Shown here in pieces: positions 56,005-64,000 of a stretch of 64,000 nt of DNA. The translations under genes were made by a program, and so were the position numbers. The DNA comes from Trichuris trichiura (taxonomy: Eukaryota; Nematoda; Enoplea; Trichinellida; Trichuridae): the NCBI GenBank assembly GCA_037903355.1, contig JBAJFE010000004.1, positions 992,001-1,056,000 on the forward strand. Reading direction: 5' to 3'. The notes beneath the pieces were generated by a model. That model saw only the letters and a program-made list of their open reading frames with translations. It ran no database searches and was not told the origin of the DNA. Positions within the stretch are counted from its first letter, which is position 1. Each line of letters begins with the position of its first letter.

Positions 56005-58261
56005 CGTTAGAAATAGCAGCTATATGCAACAACCAATACCTTAAGTAAAAAGATAAATATTAAGAAGGTCTTTGTGAGCTTGCTTTTGTGCTAAAGCTGC
56101 TTGCTCCGCTGTGTACACTCATTGTTAGCTGTACGGAAAAGGCAACAGTATTCTTCAGCTTCTGTATTTTCTGGCGCGGCAAATATTCCCTTGATGATGC
56201 TTTGCTATCTTAGTCTGCTTGTACAGCGACAAGGAAACTGCCAAATTATGTTAACCATTATCGATTGTCTTTGCTTCTCGCTAGAATGAAGAAATTTGAA
56301 AAACCACGCGCAACAACGCCGCATGACTCCAAGAAACCGAAGCCGTGGAGCTGAACGCTTAATTATTTTCCAAAAGGAGAGAAAGTTAACTACTTTTTTG
56401 TATTTCTGTTTAGGTTTTTTCAAATTAAATTTGTACATTTGTGCATACGTTACAAATTACCGTACATACCAGAAATTAACAAACAAATGTCCATGACATT
56501 GTTTGCTATAAAGAAAATTTAACAGTCTTGACATTTCAGTAAATTTGATTATTATCGAAAAAGACTGCTACGAAATTCGGTTTTCTAAGTGTTGAACATC
56601 CTGAAAACAGCTTAATTTAAATTCTTCTATTTGTCCTAAAATGAATTCGTACGTTTTAAAGGCAATGATCTGAAAAGCGTAAACTTTTGTAACATTTACT
56701 GTTAGTTTTATGCTCCTATTACACGGAGTTTTGCCTGTTACTTATAATAAGGATTCTGTTTGTTTTTACAAGAAAAACGAGGCGAAGCGTACCATAGCAT
56801 TGAAGATTGTATAGCAAAAAGAGAGCTCAGAAAATTTCAGCCGTATATATAAGTAAAATAAATACTTTGAAGCTGGTAAAACACTATAAAAAGAATTTAT
56901 TCGATTTTCAAAACAATCTAAGGTCCAATTAGATGCAGCTGAAGAAGACATATTGGAAGTAAGTTAGCTAAAGCCATTTTCTTTGTCGTACAATTTCACT
57001 GGGGTAAACATTTTCATTTTTCCTCCCATCTGCAAGTGCGGATACTGACGCAAAGATTCCACTAAAGAAGTAATGAAAAACCTACCGTACAGTACTATAA
57101 ATTTCAAGTTCTTACAGGCTAAACCTTCAATGAAAAAAGAAAAGTTTCTAAAGAAATGCACTTTACAATGAAGCTTCGCTGTTGTCAATATTTGAAGTAT
57201 AGTGAAACGTCTGGTTTCGCAAAATGTACTGCTACACGACAACTAAGTAACTGTACCGCTGAAAAAAAGCATACACTTTAGTTTGCAAACAGCGCGCATA
57301 AATCACTTCGACAAATTATGTATTAATTTGCATGAAACTATAAGAGAAGTGGTGCCCAGTCTTTACAATTTCAGTAAAACTCATTATCCGCACTATATTT
57401 GCAAAGGGATGGTTCGAATAATGAAAACTGCGAATAATAGAAGACAAAATTGATTTGCAGGTACAACGCGTAATGTCGTATACCCGAATTATTTCAATAC
57501 CAGATACTTCGCAATGGGTCATGTTTCACTGTCTTAATTCTCTTTAACAAAAAAACAATTTGCAGTTTTACAGACTTGGCAAAACAAACATACGAAGTGA
57601 AGGAAGAAGCTCGCAGACTTGATTGGAAAAAATAGGGAGATAGTGAGCAAATGTAAGACTGCAATGCCGGCACAAAATCATAACATTTTTTGCACAACAA
57701 GTTAATCATCTTGAAGTTCCTAGCTTACTAACCTTTCCGTCGATCGTATGCCATATTCTTTCTTGTCAACGGAACTACTTGTTCGGGTAGCGTTTTAAAG
57801 CATAAACAAAACAACAACCGGTCAAGCTTAGATTATCAGAAAAGAAAAATAGGTCGTTCAGGAAGCGATGGTATCACAGCTTGAACATTATTAGTTCACA
57901 GTGTACCTTTGTTGTTTTTTTCGTCGAATTTGGATAATTAAAAATTCGGCCTATAAAATCTGAGCAGCGGGGTTTATTTTCAATGCATCGTAATGGATCC
58001 ATATATTTCTTATTGGTGATGCAACATTTTTGCTTCTTTTAAAACGAAGCAAATATAGTCGCTGATTTCGATTTCTTGTAAGCAAAAATAAAGTCTTTTA
58101 CTTTGCAGCAGGTCGAGAAACAAGGCGAAAAAGAAAAAAATTGGGTCTTGTTGTTTACCCGCCCTACCGTCAGAGGAATGCAGGTTCTTTTCTGTTAAGC
58201 ATTCTACCATCGTGTTCTGCCTTTACTAGTCAGCATTCCGGCTGTCCTGTTCTGCTATTAC

Positions 58262-58308
58262 TTAAGCCTAAGCCAACATACTGTCCTTATCCTTAGGCTT
58301 AGGCTTAG
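58262..58308. repeat. short interstitial telomere-like TTAGGC motifs, inverted pair
   Basis: TTAGGCTTAGGCTTAG at 58293-58308 is 2.7 units of the nematode telomere repeat. The reverse-strand form AAGCCTAAGCC lies at 58264-58274. A third trace, TTAGGCTTAGGC, is at about 24416-24427 in the innexin intron. Confidence 0.8.
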
Positions 58309-59096
58309 AGAAAGGTAGGACAAGATGACCGGCAAAGTTACAGTATGATAGTGAGGCGGATAATGGATAAGACCTGAAGCAGTCAAATTATTCGTAAGTG
58401 CTAAAAGAGAACACATCTTCAAAATCTGGAATCCAGAGAGTATTACAGCTCTAAAATTTAAAAGAATCCTATTCTCCTAATCCACAAGGGTACAAGGCGT
58501 TATTTTATAGCATCACGTAACGATTTTTGCAATTTCCTAATTAGCCTCTTACATTAGCTGCACGCTATACGGCTGCGCAAACGAACATTTAAAAAAAAGT
58601 CGAACGTAAACCACAGTTCGCCAAAAATGGAAAAGTTAAATATTAATAATATCAGTACGTATGTGAAAGCAACCAAAATGTTTTGGAATAGCGGCATACC
58701 AAAATGTTTTGGAATAGCAATTTCACACCGATGGTACGCCCTGTGAGAGATTTTTTACAGGACCAACAAATGGAGCTTTCAGGAATTAACTGCCATTTTC
58801 GAAAGCACCATTTCCCCATTTAATAAATAGTACTGCAGGGCATACGGTTTTAGAAATGTAAGAATTAACAAAGTGCTGATTTGCTCCATTTCTGGTAAAA
58901 TGCAAACATTTGTATTTGCATCAATTGATTAAGATTGCCATATAGAAATCTTGTTACACAAAGACGCCGTGTAACTCGCTGTTTCAGGAATGTATGCATT
59001 CAATTGCTTGCGAGAGTTTAAAGTGAAACTTTAAACTAAGCGATGAGAATACTTTCATAATGTCCCACTTTCAGTTGGTTAAGTACAAGTGGTCCA

Positions 59097-59140
59097 GTCA
59101 GGCTGCTTCGGTTCTGACGAGTGAACCGAGGCAGCCTGAC
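59097..59140 (+). repeat. 18-bp GC-rich hairpin with 8-nt loop
   Basis: Arms 59097-59114 (GTCAGGCTGCTTCGGTTC) and 59123-59140 pair along their whole length. The single non-Watson-Crick position is a G-U pair in plus-strand RNA but an A-C mismatch in minus-strand RNA. This favours a structured plus-strand RNA, but it could also be a transposon-end remnant. Confidence 0.8.
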
Positions 59141-59887
59141 GACATGAAGCAATACAATTGTTGCTGTTTTGAAAAGGACATCTTTGTACGCCCACAAAAC
59201 CTTACAACATGAGGACAAGTCACTTCGCACCATGGACAGATTCACACATGGCAGAACAAGCTTAATCGTACTCATACTGCCATCGCAATGGTTGACTGGA
59301 GAAAATACATGACAAAAGAGAATAACTGATAGCCTACATGATAATATGCATTCTAAATGAGCAGTAATGCTTGAAGATACTGTGCCTGTAATTTCAGACT
59401 GCGCCAGTGGAAGGAAATAATAAATCGCCATAGAATACCAACATTGTCAAAACGGATAACCCTTCACAGTAACACAAGTGAATTCAACAAAAGGTCGCCC
59501 ACACTCTTGCTGACTTTAGGATTACTTGATTAAAGCAAACTGTTGTCTTACTAAGTTGATGCAGAAATAAAATCTTTACCAAAAATGACGGTTTTCTTTC
59601 TTTTCGGCAACGCGCGGCAGGCTACAAGATTCTCACAAAAAAGAATTAACAATTCTGTCTTCTTTGAGAACTTGAAAAACGTTCATCTATGTAACGTGCA
59701 GTATGCATGAACGCGTCCGTGTAAAGATGACAAAATTTACATATTAACCATTTCTATACATATCCCCAAAAAACGTTAATGATAATTGATCTTTTAAACT
59801 TATTTCTGAAGCTTCGTTGAATTGCTTACGAAATTTTGCATCTACAATAAGCTTTGAAGAAATTTGCTATATAGAGAGAGAGGAAAA

Positions 59888-61057
59888 ATGATTTATACGC
59901 TATGCGAAGGAAGAAGCATTACAGGTAAGCACTGGATGCCCAGTTTTCACAGGACTCTTACGTTGATGCCTAAGAGTGACATCATAGCAGTTTTTCGACA
60001 TATTTTCCTGAACAATGCTTCGAGGAAGCGTAAAATTTTTTTATTGAATTCTCAGTCTTCCGTCCGCTTTAGGTATGCTCGTTAGAAACTCGTCTGTACT
60101 CTCAAACGTTTTCATAAAGAATGAAGGGAATTTCAAATTCGTTGAAGCATAAAAAAGGAGGAGGACATGATAAAAACGACAGAAGAAAGGAGCTACGGAA
60201 CAGTGAGCAGTAAAGGCTGCCTACATAAGCCAACTGCTCGCAGAAATACGAAATTCAGTTGTCATCATATTCCGCGTGCTAAAACTGCAAAGTCAAAAGA
60301 GGCGGGATACAGCTATGGTATTTTCGAAATCACATACGGAGAAATATTTCATTCTCCCATCAGATTACTGGAAAGTAAAACACATACAGTAGAACCTCCT
60401 TAAGTTGACCACCCAAGGGACCAGGAAAAACTGGTCAACATAGGAGGTGGTCAACATAAGAGGCTATGGGTATATTATATTATTAATGTGCGGACCAACC
60501 AAGTGGTCAAAATTCGGTCAACTTAGGGAGGTGGTCGACATAGAGAGGTGGTCAACTTCGGAGGTTCTACTGTACTTTAAAATATTCTTTCATACTTGCA
60601 AGAGTTAAAATTTTGCAATACCAGTACATAGGGACAACCTGCTTTCCTTTTCAAACAAAACCACTGTTTTCATTAAGAGCTTATTGTATTTGAATAATCT
60701 ATCTTTTGCATATCTGAGCGGCGGTCAAATGTCTACTACAGATGATGACGTCACTTGCGGTAAACAACCTACACGGCGACTGCATTGAACTGTGAAAGCT
60801 TGTTGATTTCAGGGGCGAACATTTCGGAATTCAAAGCGTCCTTAATGTTTTTCCTATCCATTATTGTCCTCATATGGGCATACGGAAGAGCCATAAAGAG
60901 GCGCCTGGTCATTATGCACGCGGGAACCGATGACATAGAAAATATTGCATTCAAAACTGCAACGGCAAACTGGAGAGCGTCTAAAGGAGGCAGAAAGGCT
61001 TCCCGCGCATCTTTCGAAGAGCAATTGAAAAAACGGAAAAGCGTACCTAAGCAGTAA
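59888..61057 (+). CDS. small single-pass membrane protein with basic tail
   Basis: Exons 59888-59924 (MIYTLCEGRSIT) and 60813-61057 join in phase (G|gtaagc ... ttcag|GG) to 93 residues. One membrane segment (about 21-36, LMFFLSIIVLIWAYGRA) is followed by a basic cytosolic-type tail (RAIKRRL; KGGRKASRASFEEQLKKRKS). I do not recognise the family. The 888-bp intron contains the Tigger-derived MITE. Exon 2 is well supported; exon 1 is the nearest ATG exon of matching phase and may be wrong. Confidence 0.48.
60387..60572. mobile_element. 186-bp MITE derived from the Tigger element
   Basis: Starts CAGTAGAACCTCC and ends GGAGGTTCTACTG, flanked by TA on both sides. The first about 85 bp and last about 90 bp match the ends of the Tigger copy at 21956-24287 with few changes; the middle 2.1 kb is missing. 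It is therefore a non-autonomous internal-deletion derivative that could have been moved by the same transposase. It sits in an intron. Confidence 0.95.
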
Positions 61058-62084
61058 TAAAGCTGCATCCTATTCAACATCGTTTATCGCCTACGGCAGC
61101 TGCATTTAAGTAAACGAAATTACAATGAACATTTGAAGATAGGCTGAAGAATATTTTAGCATTCAAAAGTCGTCAGTACTCTTTCAATGATTTAGTAGGA
61201 TTCGTATGGCTGATATATCTTATGTTGCTGGGTGCTCGAACTGCAATGAACTAAAACATGCGCCCTTGCAAAGCTTGCACTAAGAACATATAGTTTCCCT
61301 TCTTTATAAGTCATAATGGTTGAAGTTGTTTGAACACAGATAACCGCAAAAGCTGCTGGTCGCTGGCAAAGCATCCGCAGTTATTAATAACTACAGGGAT
61401 AGCCATATTTTAAACTCATTTATTACTGCTTCCATCATCGATACTAAGCTGCTTTCAGCCGCTGCTCAAAAACATAAGTTCAAGTAGATCCTAAAATGAT
61501 TTACATTTTCGATTTTATTTTAAATTCAGGCGCTTGTTTAAATTTCCATATTCTTTAAAACAGCTTCCCATAAGTAAACCCGAACCGGCGACTTCGAGTA
61601 TGAACGTTTCGCAATACTGCGAGGTACCGGACGGGCGGAAATTCGGATAAGAAAATGAATTTCGCAACAGGTCAGTATAGATTTTTAAGGATGCTTCAAA
61701 TATTGAAAACATTTGAAAATACCCATACATCTGACGAAAGTAAAACAAAAAACTAACTGTTGGATATACCAAGCGTATAATGGTATAATTTTCCTATTTC
61801 ATCTCTATAGCAGAGAGATAAGAATGATATAACCTTAATAGGCAACGTTGGTGTATATAAGCTTATCTAAATGATGGAATGTTGAAAGCGACTTAACACT
61901 AATTAATACTTCGTAAGCTAAAAAATTAAAACTCGATTCATTCACCGTCGTAAGATATGAAGGAAACCAATCGCTCACGAAAACTTCCTAACATAGGGCA
62001 GAGTTCCCCTGAAGGTTTTCTACGTCATTGAAAATCGATTATTCACACGATAGCTGATGTCTTAAATCGTTTCGGTGCCGTTTA
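61058..62084. other. intergenic, no gene seen
   Basis: Upstream of UPP-C. May contain an unrecognised first exon of that gene. No other feature found. Confidence 0.4.
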
Positions 62085-62085
62085 G

Positions 62086-63587
62086 ACTTTGGGTTGTTCG
62101 CAAGAACAAACAATTCCCATAATCTGCACCATTTTGGACTTAGCACGGACGACGTCAATTTCAGAGAAGCTTTTAAAGATGTTAAGGTAAATTTCAAAAA
62201 GGTAACTCGTTTTGCAATGGAATTTTTTAGTTCATCCTTTGCGGATGCGACGCTGTAGTCATGCAGAGAGTGGCACGATATATTTCCGAACAACTGTCCG
62301 CGCCTGTACCTTACGGCAGTCGAATAAGAAATCTTAGCAAAAAGGAGCGCTTCGCGGTGTTCAAAGCTGGCCCATCATTATGCATTAATGTATACAGGAA
62401 TTTTTCTTTTTCTCCATAGAAGGTTTGGTCACGTGGCAGCTGTGCGTTGGCATTTTCTGGATAAGGAATGTACTTGAGTAGAGGCGTTATTATACTGGAT
62501 TGAGTTTCGGATCGTTTACTTCGAACAAGACCGGTGTAATAACGCTTCTAGTCGAATATATTACTTATCTAGAAGATAGCAATGCACAACGGCCGCATAA
62601 CCAAACTTTACAGCGCATTTTCGACCTATTCGGGATTCAGACTTTATTCGACGTTTCGTTCAGTACGAAAGTGGATCAGCAGCATGCTCGATTGCCCTTC
62701 ACGAAGTAACCAACTTGTTGAAAATCGCTCAAGTTGAACAGCCGACATACTTCTACTTGGGAACGACAGACGGTTTAGGCAAAACTTGTCGTTTAGCATA
62801 AACTGTCCGTTTACAAATAGTTCCACTTTCAGGCGTTGAAGTTGGTTCAGTCATTATTACGACATGCGTAGTGAACCCGCTGATGCAACCGCAATTCGAA
62901 ATGGTACCTATTATTGACTCAGTTTCGGTTAGACGTCATAACAATTCAACTAATGAAAACTTACGTTTTTTTATTAATAATTTTTTAAAAACAATTCCGC
63001 TACGCGGCAAGACGATAGCACAAGCGTAGACCATCTTCACAGTTCGGAACGAAAGCAAATTTTTAGTGTAGCTTTGGAACTCGTATGCAGTACGACAGCT
63101 CCTTGGACGAAGATTTAGTTAAGCAGCTATGCCAAATATGCAAATTAATGGATATTGATTACACTACAGGAGTAACTATGGAATCGAACGATTTCTACGA
63201 AGGTAAAAAATTCTTAGCTACGCTTCTAGCCCAGTTGTTATTTCAGAGGAGGGACGATTGGACGGAGGCCTATGCGCATACAAAAAGGAAGAACAAAAGT
63301 CCTACCTTGACAAGTTGTACAGCCAAGGGGTGAAAAATATGCAAATGGGTTCTTCCTGCTTCGCTGCTTTTTGCAAGCGACTTAATGCAAAAGGTATCAG
63401 CTACAAGCGCGCGATTTGCTAGAATAACTTTTTTTCAAACTTTTAAGCCGCCATAGTTAACGTCTGCTTAGCTGATCGTTTTGAAGAAGACAAATATCCT
63501 CTGTCAGCCGTTAAGCTTGAGCTGTACGAAATGATGCCATGCGAGGTAGTTGTTCAACTGATGAGGAAGCAGTTGAAACTCGAATGA
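62086..63587 (+). CDS. uridine phosphorylase paralogue C, active site degraded
   Basis: Exons (62086)-62186, 62231-62389, 62664-62778, 62833-62903, 63067-63202, 63247-63393 and 63448-63587. Exons 2-6 have the same lengths as UPP-A and UPP-B, and exon 7 matches UPP-B. The fold blocks are recognisable (LHHFGLSTDD, PYGSRIRNLSKKERF, SNDFYE, EEGRLDGGLC, CFAAFCKR). Catalytic contacts are changed: CGGSxSR is CGCDAVV, the HG of HGxG is Tyr-Glu, RIGTSGG is YLGTTDG, the uracil Gln is Glu, and the ribose Met-Glu is Met-Gly. Intron 3 starts with GC instead of GT. No start codon is visible in exon 1; an upstream exon ending in phase 1 before 62086 is assumed. The frame is otherwise open, so it may be a pseudoenzyme or an early pseudogene. 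Confidence 0.82.
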
Positions 63588-64000
63588 ATGGGCTACTTTT
63601 GGTAATAAAAAAATTTGCGTAAACAAGTTTAACAACCCTTTTCCAGTGCAAATGAAACTTAATTATCGAACCGAAATGCATGAGAACATGCAAACTTAAA
63701 ATTATCATAATGATAATGATTTTAGAAACATTTCGCAAAGATAAGCTTCATTTATCTATTATGAAGCTGTTGTCGCATTTCCGAAACTTAAAAACGTTTG
63801 CTAACTTTTTATTGGATCGCTAACTCGAAAGTATAGGCGGAAGTTGTGACCTCCCAATAAGTACAGCGGGAAAAAAGAGGCTTTATGAAACAAATTGGAA
63901 ATATTTCTATTTCTAGGTAAGAATACTTAAAATTAAGCCTCGTCTAGCTCTAACGATAGGAAGGAAATGAAAAAGTTAGTCCCGCCAAGGAAGTCATCCG
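63588..64000. other. 3' flank of UPP-C, no feature
   Basis: AT-rich sequence to the window end with no assignable gene. Confidence 0.5.

Larger units (their letters stand above)
56005..59887. other. gene-poor stretch, 3.9 kb
   Basis: No convincing gene. Minus-strand frames at 56766-56951, 56964-57242 and 59036-59431 and plus-strand frames at 56101-56289 and 56296-56496 are open but without motifs. The stretch contains the TTAGGC motifs and the GC-rich hairpin listed separately. Confidence 0.45.

Noticed and set aside
59036..59431. 131-codon minus-strand frame
   Set aside because: It runs through the hairpin at 59097-59140 and shows no domain; probably chance.
1..64000. CRISPR arrays, bacterial operons, rRNA genes
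   Set aside because: No direct-repeat arrays, ribosome-binding-site spaced operons or rRNA signatures; introns and gene content are eukaryotic.

Overview
This window looks like nuclear DNA of a nematode, most likely an enoplean (clade I, Trichuris/Trichinella-like) species. The reasons are an innexin, a BEL/Pao retrotransposon, very short introns (mostly 48-66 bp, GT..AG), many small intron-split genes packed on both strands, and a few interstitial copies of the nematode telomere unit TTAGGC. The species cannot be fixed from the sequence alone. All gene models were built by eye from conserved protein motifs plus splice-site phase, so unrecognised genes are less certain than recognised ones.

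Layout. Positions 1-3936 are the 5' part of a BEL/Pao LTR retrotransposon on the minus strand (LTR, tRNA-Tyr-like primer site, open gag-pol frame running off the window). A small single-pass membrane protein gene follows at 5159-5858. From 5.9 to 17.7 kb nothing can be assigned with confidence. An innexin occupies 17669-26335. Its single intron is about 7.4 kb and contains a complete but frameshifted Tigger/pogo-type DNA transposon, a perfect 30-bp hairpin and a foldback. A compound foldback repeat lies just downstream.

From about 29 kb the window is gene-dense: a tetraspanin, a secreted Cys-rich protein, a SEC20-family SNARE, the mitochondrial copper chaperone COX17 with a second SEC20-like gene starting 4 nt after its stop, a small gene divergent from the dolichol-pathway mannosyltransferase ALG1, a coiled-coil protein, and a kappaB-Ras (NKIRAS) small GTPase. 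Three uridine phosphorylase (UPP) paralogues follow at 45.2-47.3 (-), 51.8-53.8 (-) and 62.1-63.6 kb (+), with several short unrecognised genes between them. A 186-bp MITE derived from the Tigger element sits in an intron at 60.4 kb.

The most notable biology is the UPP group. The three genes share the same seven-exon structure, with identical lengths for exons 2-6, yet only the middle gene keeps the expected phosphate and nucleoside contacts. The outer two look like pseudoenzymes or neofunctionalised copies. Second is the COX17/SEC20-like pair, which has no room for a normal intergenic region and is probably bicistronic.
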